Below are positions 36,543 to 45,544 of a stretch of 64,000 bases of DNA, piece by piece. Origin of the DNA: Streptomyces endophytica (lineage in GTDB: Bacteria > Actinomycetota > Actinomycetes > Streptomycetales > Streptomycetaceae); assembly GCF_026153355.1 (NCBI RefSeq), contig NZ_CP110636.1, positions 372,001-436,000 of the forward strand. The letters are read 5' to 3'. The notes beneath the pieces are model-generated. The model searched no databases. It was not told the origin of the DNA and worked only from the letters and a program-made list of their open reading frames with translations. Both the position numbers and the translations under genes were made by a program. The stretch's first letter is position 1; every line of letters starts with the position of its first letter.

Positions 36543-37726
36543 GTGCAACGCCGTTCCCAGACCGCCGTGTTGGCCGCCGCTTCGCTGCTCCTGGCAGCGG
36601 GCTGCTCGAACGGTGGCGCGCAGCCCCCGGCGGGGGTGGCTCCGCCACGGCGAAGAGTCCCGGCGCCTCGGCCGGTGCCACCTCGCCGGGCGCCACCCCG
36701 TCGCCCGCCGCGCCGCCCGCCAAGGGCTCGGTGAAGGTGACGAAAACGCTGGCCACCGGGCTGAAATCCCCGTGGGGCGTGGCGGTGCTGCCGGGCGGGG
36801 ACCTGCTCGTCGGCTCGCGGGACACCGGCAAGATCGTCCGGATCGCCGCGGACAGCGGGAAGAGCACCGAGCTGGGCTCGGTGCCGGGCGTGGCCCCGGG
36901 CGGCGAGGGCGGGCTGCTCGGCCTCGCGGTGTCCTCGGACTTCGGCACCGACCGCCAGGTGTACGCGTACTTCACCACCGCGTCCGACAACCGCATCGCC
37001 CGCATGATCTACGACGACAAGCGCCCGCCGGGCGACCAGTTGGGCGCGCCCGACACCATCCTGCGGGGCATCCCCAAGGGCGAGATCCACAACGGCGGGC
37101 GGATCGCGTTCGGCCCGGACAAGATGCTCTACGCCGGCACCGGCGAGACCGGCGACACCGGGCTGGCGCAGGACAAGAGCTCGCTGGGCGGCAAGATCCT
37201 GCGGATGACGCCGGACGGCGAGCCGGCGCACGGCAACCCCTCGGCCGATTCGGTGGTGTACGACTACGGCCACCGCAATGTGCAGGGGCTGGCCTGGGAT
37301 TCCGACCACCGGTTGTGGGCCTCGGAGTTCGGGCAGCACACCTGGGACGAGCTCAATCTGATCGAGCCGGGGAAGAACTACGGCTGGCCGGAGATCGAGG
37401 GCAAGGCCAAGTCCGGTCAGGGCGGCCCGGATTACGTCGATCCGGTCGAGGTGTGGAAGACCGACGATGCCTCGCCCAGCGGCATCGCGTACGCCAAGGG
37501 CTCCCTCTGGATGGCGTCGCTGCGCGGTGAGCGGCTGTGGCGCATCCCGCTGAACGGGACGAAGCCGGTGGCCGCCCCGCAGGCGTTCCTCAAGGGCACC
37601 TACGGGCGGCTGCGGACGGTCGTGGCGGCCGGTGACGGCACGTTGTGGCTGGTCACCAGCAACACCGACGGCCGCGGCACGCCCCGTAAGGGAGATGACC
37701 GGATTCTCCGCCTCAAGGTGAGCTGA
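36543..37726 (+). CDS. PQQ-type sugar dehydrogenase-like lipoprotein (glucose/sorbosone dehydrogenase family), frameshifted as read
   Basis: GTG 36543 follows GAGAGGA. The N-terminus is a lipoprotein signal: VLAAASLLLAAGCSNGG with Cys at about residue 21. Around the five-C run 36624-36628 the frame breaks; one extra C gives GAQPPGGGGSATAKSPG and then the six-bladed beta-propeller: GLKSPWGVAVLPGGDLLV, GEGGLLGLAVSSDF, HNGGRIAFGPDKMLYAGTGE, GGKILRMTPDG, GHRNVQGLAWD, WDELNLIEPGKNYGWP. These match the soluble aldose sugar/glucose-sorbosone dehydrogenase family. The protein would sit outside the membrane. Whether it binds PQQ in this organism is not shown. Confidence 0.85.
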
Positions 37727-37812
37727 TCCTTCTGGTCCCCTTTTCGTGCATCCTGCCTAGACTCGGGTGGCAGGGGACGGGTGCGCGTCACGCCGAAGAG
37801 GGGGCAGGCACC

Positions 37813-38013
37813 GTGTTCAACATCGTGGAAGAACTGTTCGCGCCGGGCCGCAAGCACACCGACGAGGAGCGGCAGCGGATGTCGCTCGTGCTCGACGACG
37901 TGGGCGACGGCGATCACCCCTGGGAGGGGCCGATAGACCTCTCCTCGGGGACGGTGGTCGTCCGGGCGCCGCGGCAGGAGGGCCGGGACGACACCACTCC
38001 CGACGGTACCTAG
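37813..38013 (+). CDS. Small DUF6191-like protein, 66 aa
   Basis: Begins MFNIVEELFAPGRKHTDEERQRMSL from GTG 37813, with GGCAGG upstream. Acidic, no membrane helix, ends in a disordered RQEGRDDTTPDGT. I recognise it as a widespread short Streptomyces family (I recall the name DUF6191) with no assigned role. Its stop codon overlaps the stop of the convergent LuxR gene by three bases (38010-38013). Confidence 0.75.
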   Translation: MFNIVEELFAPGRKHTDEERQRMSLVLDDVGDGDHPWEGPIDLSSGTVVVRAPRQEGRDDTTPDGT

Positions 38014-41000
38014 CGCGCCGCCGGTTCGCCGAACAGCCGGAGGCGGTGGGCCACCGCGCCGGCCTCGCCGCGGCCGGAGACGCCCAGTTTGGCGAGGATG
38101 TTGGAGACGTGGACGCTGGCCGTCTTGGGCGAGATGAACAGGGCGTCGGCTATCTGGCGGTTGCTGCGGCCGTCGGCGACCAGGCGCAGGACGTCGCGCT
38201 CGCGCGGGGTCAGACCGAGGGAGGCGGCGGGGTTTCGGCGTCCTGGGTCTGCCCGGTGGTGCCGCCGTCCCCGCCGGCGCCGGAGGCCGCCGCGTCCGCG
38301 GTGGCCGGTATCAGTCCGGGCAGCGGGATGCGGGCGCGCTGGGCGAGCAGGGCGAGTTCCGCGGCGAGCGGGCGGGCGCCCATGGCCGTGGCGGCGGTGT
38401 GCGCCTGGCCGAGCAGCAGGACGGCGGCCTCGCGCGGGGTGCGGCCGTCCAGCCCGGCGGTGGCCCGCTCCGTGCCGTGCAGCAGTGACTCCGCCCAGCG
38501 GTAGCAGGCCCGGGCGAGCTCGTACGGGCGCTCCAGCGGCTTGAAGGCGGCGACCGCCGCCGCCCAGTGGTCCGGGGTCTCGCGGCCCTCGGCACGGCGG
38601 AGCTCGGCCTCGACGGCGACCGCGTACGCCTCCCATATCGGGCAGGCCCGGGCCAGCTTCTTGGCGGCGTCGCGGATGCGGGCGAGGACGGCGGCCCGGC
38701 CGGGCCCGGCGGCCGGCAGTCCGCGGGCGTCCGACTCGGCGGCGGTGGCCCACCACAGCAGCGGCCAGGCGTAGCGCTGGATACCGGGCGGCAGTCCGGC
38801 GTCCAGGGTTTCCCCGAGGACGGCCCGGGCGTCCAGGATGCGGCCCTGGTGGGCGGCGATCCGCAGGGCGTGCTGGGCGAGCGGGATGGCGTGCTGCGGC
38901 TGGGGGTCGTGGGTGCCGTAGTGCTCGCGGCGACGGCCAGTTCGCGCTCGGCGGCGTCGAAGTCGCCCGTACCGAGGGCGAGGTCCGTGCGGCGGTTGGC
39001 GGCCAGGGCGATCGAGCGGGCGCTCTGGGCGAGCCGGCGGGAGTCGTCCGCGGCCTGGAGCGCCTCCTCCCAGCGGCCCAGCGACTGGAGCGATTCGGCG
39101 CGGTTGGCCATCACCCAGCAGGTCTTGTCCTTGAGGCCGTAGCGGGTGGTGAGTTCGATGCCCTGCTCGGTGACCTCGACGGCCTCCCGGGAGCGGCCGA
39201 CGCCCTCCAGGAAGGAGGGGAGGTTGACGTGGCCGCGGCCGATGGCGGTGAAGTAGCCGCGCTCGACGGCGCGGTCGAGGGCGGCCCGGAGGTCGGCGAG
39301 GCCCTCGTCGACCTCGCCGGAGTCGGTGCGCAGCCCGGCCAGGGTCAGCCGGGAATTCAGCTCGGCCTCTTCGTCACCGACCAACTGGGCGAGTTCCACG
39401 GCGCGTTCGGCGGTGGCGAAGGTGCCCGGGCCCGGTTCGTGCAGCACCGCCCAGCTGGCGACGGCGGCCGTCACCTCGGCGTGCACGGACGACGGCGGCA
39501 GGCCGCGCATCAGCTCCTGGGCCCTGCCGAGGTCCTCCCAGCCGTTGCCGCGGCCGGTGCCCTGGCAGAGCCGGGAACGCTGCACCAGGAACCATGCCGT
39601 GCGGAGGGGGTCGTTCTCCTCGCGGAGGGAGCGCAGGGCGCGCTTGGTGATCGTGAAGGCGCGTTCGCCGTCGCCGGACAACCGGGCGGCCACCGCGATC
39701 TCGGCGAGCAGATCCAGGAAGCGCAGGGAATCGTCGTCGCAACCACAGGCCGGGTACGCCTCGGCGTAGTCGACCGGGCGCACTCCCTGGCGGACCTCGG
39801 GCGGGGCGTCGTCCCACAGCTCCAGGGCCCGGTCCAGCAGCCGCAGTTGCTCGGCGTACGCATGGCGGCGGCGGGCCTGCACGGAGGCGGCGAGGACGGC
39901 GGGCAGCGCCTTGGCCGCGTCATGGGCCTTGTACCAGTAGCTGGCCAGCCGGGTCGCGCAGGCATCGGCACGGACCAGGGAGGGGTTGGCCTCCAGCGCC
40001 TGGGCGTAGCGGCGGTTGAGGCGGGTGCGCTCGCCGGGCAGCAGGTCGTCGACGACGGCCTCGCGGACCAGGGCGTGCCGGAAGCGGTAGCCCGTGCCGT
40101 CGCCGGTGGGGACGAGGGTGTTGCTGCCGACGGCGGCCCGCAGCGCCTCGATGAGGTCGTCCTCGGGCATCTGGCAGACGGCGGAGAGGAGTTCGTGTTC
40201 GACCGTGGAGCCGCCCTCGGCGGCCGTACGGACCACCCGCTGGGTGTCCTCGGGCAGCGCCTCGACGCGCACCAGCAGCAGATCGCGCAGCGGGTCGCTG
40301 AGGCCGTGCAGACAGCCGTCGGCGAGGCTGCGGGCCAGCTCCTCGACGAAGAAGGCATTGCCCTCGGAGCGCCGGAAGACCCGGTCGAGGGTGCCCTCCT
40401 CCGGTGCGCTGCCGTTGATGCCGGCGAGCTGGGAGCGGACCTCCTCGCGGTTGAAGCGGTCCAGCTCGACCCGCCGGACCGTGCGCATCCGGTCGATCTC
40501 GGCGAGGAACGGGCGCAGCGGGTGGCGGCGGTGGATGTCGTCGGAGCGGTATGTCGCCACCAGCAGGACGCCGGCGTCGTGCAGGGCCCGCAGGAGGTAG
40601 GCGAGGAGTTCGCGGGTGGAGCGGTCGGCCCAGTGGAGGTCCTCGATGACGATGACGAGCGTGCGCTCCGCGGCGAGGCGCTCCAGGAGGCGGGCGGTCA
40701 GCTCGAAGAGCCGGGCCCGGCCGATCTCGTCACCATGCGCCTCGCCAGGTGTTTCCCCCAATTCGGGCAGAATGCGGGAGAGTTCCCCCTCCTGACCGGC
40801 GACGGCGGCGGCGAGCTCGTCACGCAGATGCCAGTTGAGCGTGCGCAGGATCGCCGAGAAGGGCGCGAAGGGCAGACCCTCCGAGCCGATCTCGATACAG
40901 CCGCCGAGCGCGACCAGCGCACCCCGGGCCCGCGCGGCCTCGCCGAACTCCTCGAGCAGCCGGGTCTTCCCGACCCCGGCCTCGCCCCGATCAGCAGGGC

Positions 41001-41114
41001 CTGCGGCTCGCCGGACGCCGCGACGCGGGCGAGCGCGTCATCGAGCGCGGCGAGCTCGGTGGCTCGCCCGACGAACACGGGACTGACGGACCTGGTCTCC
41101 ACGCGCTTGAGCAT
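38010..41114 (-). CDS. Large LuxR (LAL-type) ATPase regulator, three frame breaks as read
   Basis: N-terminus MLKRVETRSVSPVFVGRATELAALDDALARV leads to a Walker A region that reads GGEAGVGKTRLLEEFG only if one base is added to the four-C run at 40985-40988. Walker B is LVIVIEDLHWAD. A long alpha-solenoid follows. A second break near 38924-38931 and a third at the four-G run 38229-38232 must each gain one base to reach the C-terminal LuxR helix-turn-helix LTPRERDVLRLVADGRSNRQIADALFISPKTASVHVSNIL. Corrected length is about 1035 aa, typical of LAL/MalT-like activators. Start ATG 41114 has no clear RBS; GTG a few codons later is possible. Target genes and ligand are unknown. Confidence 0.85.
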
Positions 41115-41283
41115 CGCACAGGGTCTGACATTCCGGCAGGGGGCTTGATGCCGGGGCTGCATCACGGGGTTTCGTCCACGGGGCTTCCTCCACGGGGCTT
41201 TACGGGGCTTCCTCGTGCGGGACCGGCCGGGCCCGGTCAGGCGGTGGCACGGCGTACCCGCCACCGCCGGTCCCGTCCGGCAC

Positions 41284-41436
41284 TCACCCGCCCTTCGGGT
41301 TCGTCGCTGCCGGAGCGGGCGGCGGCCGGCGCGCGGCACGCCGGCCGTCGATCGCCTCGCGGGCCAGACGCTGCCGGACGGCCTCGCGGCGCAGTTCGTC
41401 CTGCCGGACCCGGAGCTCCAGTTCGAAGTGGTACAT
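41284..41436 (-). CDS. Small Arg/Ala-rich protein, 50 aa, unknown
   Basis: ATG 41436 follows AAGGGAG with seven-base spacing; stop at 41284. It begins MYHFELELRVRQDELRREAV and ends PAPAATNPKGG. A predicted amphipathic helix (VRQDELRREAVRQRLAREAI) is followed by a Pro-rich tail. High G/C at third codon positions and the RBS support it. I do not recognise a domain. It lies upstream of the LuxR gene on the same strand. The flanks (41115-41283 and 41437-41712) carry short direct repeats: CACGGGGCTTCCTC-like around 41165-41215, and GTGCGGGCTCGTCGACG twice near 41477-41515, and no other supported gene. Confidence 0.6.
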   Translation of the reverse strand: MYHFELELRVRQDELRREAVRQRLAREAIDGRRAARRPPPAPAATNPKGG

Positions 41437-41712
41437 CTCGTTCTCCCTTGTGGCGTGGGCTGGTTGACGCCCACCGGTGCGGGCTCGTCGACGCCCGGTG
41501 GTGCGGGCTCGTCGACGTGCTGTGACGTGCTCAAGCCTCGCGTCCCAGGGGGGTCCGCCACATGGGGAGAGTGCCCGATCTTCGGGTGCGGGGTGCTTAG
41601 GAAATACGGGTGGCGCCCGGGAAAGGCCGTACGGGCGGCGCGCGCGGCACCGCCCGTACGTATCCCGGACGCGGATGAGTCGCTGCTGGGTCCCCGGTAA
41701 GGCCCCGCTGCC

Positions 41713-42357
41713 TTAGGCGCCGGGCCGGGTGCCCTTAGGGATGGTGGGCATGCTCCCGAACAGGTCGAGGTACATGCCCGCGGAGATCAGCAGCCCGAGC
41801 ACGCCGAGGGCCAGCCCGCCCCAGGCGACGGCCCGCACCCAGGTGGCACGCGGCCGGGTGAGGACGACAGCGGCGACCAGCGCCGCCAATACGGCGAAGA
41901 CCCCGTTGACGAGGGCCGTGGTGTGCCAGGGCGTCCCGTACATGGCGGAGATCTGGTCGGTGGCCTTACCGGCCTGGAGGTTGATCTGCCCCATCAGCGT
42001 CTGCCGCTCGGCCATCAGCGTGCCGAGCCAGGTCCCGGTGACGGAGGCGAGCCCGAGCCCGGCGGCGACGACGGCACCGGCACCGGCGGCCACGCCGGCG
42101 GTGGTGCGCCGTGCGGTGGCGTCCAGGTCCTCGTCCAGGTCCAGGTCAACGCCGTCGGTGTCCTCGGTTTCCCCGGCGTCGCGCTCGGCGGCGTCCGTGG
42201 TCTCCGGGCTCGCGGCAGGTGCCTTCGCTCCCTCCGTCGCGGCCGCCTGGGCCGGCACCGTCTCGTCGTCGGTTCGCTTCTCGGCCGAGTCGATCGAGTC
42301 GGTCGCTGCGGTCGATGCGGTCGTGTCGGTCTTGTCGGTCGTCCTGGTCGTACCCAT
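41713..42357 (-). CDS. Conserved membrane protein with acidic N-terminus
   Basis: 214 aa. Residues 1-80 are Thr/Asp/Glu-rich and disordered (GETEDTDGVDLDLDEDLD), then three to four membrane segments: AGVAAGAGAVVAAGLGLASV, ALVNGVFAVLAALVAAVVL and AWGGLALGVLGLLISAGMYL. A loop between the first two (MAERQTLMGQINLQAGKATDQISAMYGTPWHTT) is probably extracytoplasmic. No domain of known function recognised; I believe it is a Streptomyces-conserved family. It follows the MMPL gene by 81 nt on the same strand and may be cotranscribed. Confidence 0.75.
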   Translation of the reverse strand: MGTTRTTDKTDTTASTAATDSIDSAEKRTDDETVPAQAAATEGAKAPAASPETTDAAERDAGETEDTDGVDLDLDEDLDATARRTTAGVAAGAGAVVAAGLGLASVTGTWLGTLMAERQTLMGQINLQAGKATDQISAMYGTPWHTTALVNGVFAVLAALVAAVVLTRPRATWVRAVAWGGLALGVLGLLISAGMYLDLFGSMPTIPKGTRPGA

Positions 42358-42438
42358 GGGCGCGACCGTAGGGGCCGCGTCTGAGAGTGAGATGAGAACG
42401 GCGGAGGACGGGCTCGGCCGGGGCTCCAGGAGCGCTTT

Positions 42439-44715
42439 CTAGGCCCCCACCAGCGGCCGGTCGCCGTCCCGCGGCCCGGGCGGCCCCGCCGCGTCGGACG
42501 GCTCCGGTGCCCCGCCCACCTTCTCCGGCGGCGGTTCGATGCCGATCCGGGGCAGCCACCGCTCCAGCCAGGAGGGCAGCCACCAGTTGGCGCCGCCCAG
42601 CATGTGCATCAGCGCCGGGACCAGCAGCGTACGCAGCACGAACGCGTCCAGGGCGACCGCGGAGGCCAGCCCGATGCCGAACATCGCGATGGTCCGGTCG
42701 CCGCTCAGGATGAAGGCCGCGAAGACCGCGATCATGATGACCGCCGCCGAGTTGATCACCCGGCTGGTCTCGGCCAGGCCGACCCGCACCGCCCGGCGGT
42801 TGTCCCTGGTCAGCTGCCACTCCTCGTACATCCGGGACACCAGGAACACCTGGTAGTCCATGGACAGCCCGAAGAGCACCGACACCATGATCACCGGCAG
42901 GAACGGTTCGATCGGCCCGGCGCTGCCCAGCCCCAGCTGCTCGCTCCCCCAGCCCCACTGGAAGATCGCGACCACGACCCCGAACGAGGCGGCGACGGCC
43001 GCGACGTTCATCAGCGCCGCCTTGAGCGGCACCGCGAGCGACCGGAAGGCCAGCAGCAACAGGACCGACCCGAGCCCGATGACCACGCCGACGAACAGCG
43101 GCAGCTTGCCGACGATGACCGACGCGAAGTCGTCGTAACTCGCGGTGACCCCGCCGACCGCCACCCGCATGCTGGTGCCGCGCTCGGCCGCCGGCAGGAC
43201 GTCGGCGCGCAGCCTGGCGACCAGATCAGAAGTCTGCCGGGATTGCGGCGAACTGTCCGGGATGACGGTCAGCACCCCGGTGCTACGGCTCCCGTCGAAT
43301 TCCGGCCCACTGACCTCGGCCACCCCGGGGGTGGTCCGCAATTGGCGCGGCAGCTTGTCGAAGGCGATCCGGTCCTTGGCGCCGTCCAACGTGCCGACCA
43401 GCGTCAACGGCCCGTTCGCCCCGGGCCCGAACCCGCCGCCCCGCCCGTCACCGGGCCCGCCCCGCGCCATCAGGTCGTACGCCTTACGGGTCGTCGAGGT
43501 GGCCGGACCGTTGCCCTGGTCGGAGGTCCCGAGGTGGAGCCCGAACGTGGGCAGCGCGAGGGTGAGCATCACGGCGGCTGCGAGGACGCCCAGCAGCTTG
43601 GGGCGCCGCTCGACGAAGCCGGACCAACGAGCGGCGACGCCGGCGGACGGTTTGGGCCGTGGCCCGTCCTCGGCGAGCCTCCGCCGCTCCCTTCGGCCCA
43701 GCGCCCGCATCCCGATCAGGCCGAGCAGCGCCGGCAACAGGGTCACGGACGCGGCGACGGTCAGCACGACGGTGAGCGAAGCCGCCAGCGCCACCCCGTT
43801 GAGGAAGCTGAGGCGCAGGATGAACATGCCCAGCAACGCGATGCACACGGTCGCCCCGGCGAAGACCACCGCCCGCCCGGACACCGCCACGGCCCGCTCG
43901 GCCGCTGCCTCGACCGGCAGTCCCGCCCTGAGCCCCTTCCGATGTCTGGTCACGATGAACAACGCGTAATCGATCCCCACCCCGAGCCCGATCAGGCTCC
44001 CGAGCATCGGCGCGAAGTCGGCCACGGTCATGGCATGACTGAGCAGCGCGATCCCGGCCGAGGCGGTGCCGACCGCCGCGACCGCGGTGACGATCGGCAG
44101 GAAGGTCGCGGCCAGCGACCCGAACGCGAGGAACAGCACCACGGCCGCCGCCCCCAGTCCGATGACCTCCGGCAACTGCGCGCGCGGCGCCTCGGTCACC
44201 GCGATCCCGGCCCCACCCAACTCGACCTGCAGCCCCTCGCCACCAGCGGACCGCGCGACCTCGACGACCTTCCGCACCTGCCCGGCGTCCAGCTCATCGG
44301 TCGACCGCGCGAACTGGAGCGAGGCATAGGCGGTCCGCCCGTCCTGACTGATCTGCCGCGCCCCCTGGGATTGCGCTCCCCTGTCGTGCTTCCCATACGG
44401 ACTGCGCACCTCGGCAACCCCGGGCAGCCCGTCGACCCTCTCCAGGGTCTGCCGCATGGTCTTCTCCACCGCACCGGCCCGCACCGTCCCGTGATCGGTG
44501 TGCCACACGATGGTGTCGCTGTCCCCTGTCTCCCCCGGGAACGCCTTCTCCATCAGCGCAGTCGCCCGCCCTGACTCAGTCCCCGGCACCTCATAGTCAG
44601 TGGAGTACGCGGTCCCGCTCACCCCCGCGGCCACACCCACGCCCACAAAGACGGCAAGCCAAAGAACGATCACCACGATGCGGCGCCTGAGACACCACCG
44701 AGCCAGAGCGGTCAC
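42439..44715 (-). CDS. MMPL-family RND transporter
   Basis: 758 aa with the duplicated RND layout: TM1, an extracytoplasmic domain, TM2-6 with GLGVGIDYALFIVTRHRKGL, a cytoplasmic loop, then a second set with LFGLSMDYQVFLVSRMYEEW. The two G-x-x-x-D-Y motifs mark the paired proton-relay helices of the MmpL/ActII-3 group. These transport lipids, polyketides or drugs outward using the proton gradient. Substrate unknown; no biosynthetic cluster is adjacent. A strong terminator lies upstream at 44865-44896. Confidence 0.92.
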   Translation of the reverse strand: MTALARWCLRRRIVVIVLWLAVFVGVGVAAGVSGTAYSTDYEVPGTESGRATALMEKAFPGETGDSDTIVWHTDHGTVRAGAVEKTMRQTLERVDGLPGVAEVRSPYGKHDRGAQSQGARQISQDGRTAYASLQFARSTDELDAGQVRKVVEVARSAGGEGLQVELGGAGIAVTEAPRAQLPEVIGLGAAAVVLFLAFGSLAATFLPIVTAVAAVGTASAGIALLSHAMTVADFAPMLGSLIGLGVGIDYALFIVTRHRKGLRAGLPVEAAAERAVAVSGRAVVFAGATVCIALLGMFILRLSFLNGVALAASLTVVLTVAASVTLLPALLGLIGMRALGRRERRRLAEDGPRPKPSAGVAARWSGFVERRPKLLGVLAAAVMLTLALPTFGLHLGTSDQGNGPATSTTRKAYDLMARGGPGDGRGGGFGPGANGPLTLVGTLDGAKDRIAFDKLPRQLRTTPGVAEVSGPEFDGSRSTGVLTVIPDSSPQSRQTSDLVARLRADVLPAAERGTSMRVAVGGVTASYDDFASVIVGKLPLFVGVVIGLGSVLLLLAFRSLAVPLKAALMNVAAVAASFGVVVAIFQWGWGSEQLGLGSAGPIEPFLPVIMVSVLFGLSMDYQVFLVSRMYEEWQLTRDNRRAVRVGLAETSRVINSAAVIMIAVFAAFILSGDRTIAMFGIGLASAVALDAFVLRTLLVPALMHMLGGANWWLPSWLERWLPRIGIEPPPEKVGGAPEPSDAAGPPGPRDGDRPLVGA

Positions 44716-45205
44716 GAAGTCGATCGCTTCCCGGGTTGTGCGTCGAAATCTCCCGGGTACGGGCGGTGCCGAGCGCTATGAACGGGGACGTAGGGCCCCC
44801 ACGCGCCGGTTTGGCACGTCAGCGAGCCCCATCAGAGCAGCCTGACACCCGGAAAAGATCCTTTGCCCTGTTTGTGGGGTTCCCCACAAACAGGGCGCAT
44901 GAGGAGTGCGTTACCGAAGATTCCTCCCGCACACCTCACGCTTGCGCGCCCGTGCACTTCGGTCGGCGTCAGCCGCTGGCCGCCAGGCACCCCAGGCCTC
45001 GCGGACGATAGCGCCCGAGCTGAGGCGCCATCCCTGCCCCTGCCTTGATACGACTAACCACGGCAAGATTGACCGACTCGCCTGCACAAGAGGTGCGCAT
45101 GAACCGACGGCAAGCACGCAGTCCCGACGGGCATCACTCATCCAGCCGGCAGGACGTGCAACGAGGCGCCCATCCACGTCGCCCAGAGGCAACTTGCCCC
45201 TTGAC
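44716..45205. other. Gene-poor, lower-GC stretch downstream of the toxin operon
   Basis: 490 nt between the MMPL start and the candidate immunity gene. It holds the perfect hairpin at 44865-44896. I find no ORF with both a start, an RBS and Streptomyces codon bias. Base composition is visibly less GC-rich than the flanking core genes, as in the adjacent toxin tip, so it may be a remnant of displaced toxin/immunity cassettes, but I cannot identify one. Confidence 0.5.
44865..44896. terminator. Perfect 15-bp hairpin terminator
   Basis: GCCCTGTTTGTGGGG and CCCCACAAACAGGGC are exact reverse complements separated by two bases. On the minus strand it lies downstream of the toxin-immunity operon and upstream of the MMPL gene, so it likely ends the former. 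Confidence 0.85.
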
Positions 45206-45544
45206 TCACCTGGTGGTGACGCCAGGAGCTGAGTCCAAGACATCCCGCTTGGCCAGTGTGGCCACTCCTGATCCGGCGAGCGTGACCTTGCCGGAGTGAA
45301 CGGTATCGAGTTGCTCAACCTGCTTGCCATACCACTCGATGGCAGTCAGCGTGAGCCGTGGCTCAGTCGCACTGACGTCACTCCCGGAACCGCAGTGACG
45401 AAAGACCATGCCCAGCCGTGCCGTCCCGTCGATGCAGCGCACCACGCACACCGCCTCGCCCCCTGCCGTTCCGGGCGGCCCCGGTGTGACAGACTCGATT
45501 GATTCGATGCTCAGCGAAGCCTTCTCCCACACGTCATCCTGCAC
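45206..45544 (-). CDS. Candidate immunity protein for the RHS toxin
   Basis: 112 aa from GTG 45544, with GGAGG ten bases upstream located inside the 3' end of the RHS gene; the two genes overlap by 11 nt. It begins with QDDVWEKASLSIESIESVTPG after the start and contains EAVCVVRCIDGTARLGMVFRH and LTLTAIEWYGKQVEQLD, a small mixed alpha/beta protein with no membrane segment. I do not recognise a family. The immunity role is inferred from position (tightly coupled after the toxin tip), size and lower GC content than the core genes. Confidence 0.65.
   Translation of the reverse strand: MQDDVWEKASLSIESIESVTPGPPGTAGGEAVCVVRCIDGTARLGMVFRHCGSGSDVSATEPRLTLTAIEWYGKQVEQLDTVHSGKVTLAGSGVATLAKRDVLDSAPGVTTR

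Noticed and set aside
44911..45330. 139-codon minus-strand frame after the immunity candidate
   Set aside because: No RBS, poor codon bias and it overlaps the better-supported candidate immunity gene in another frame.
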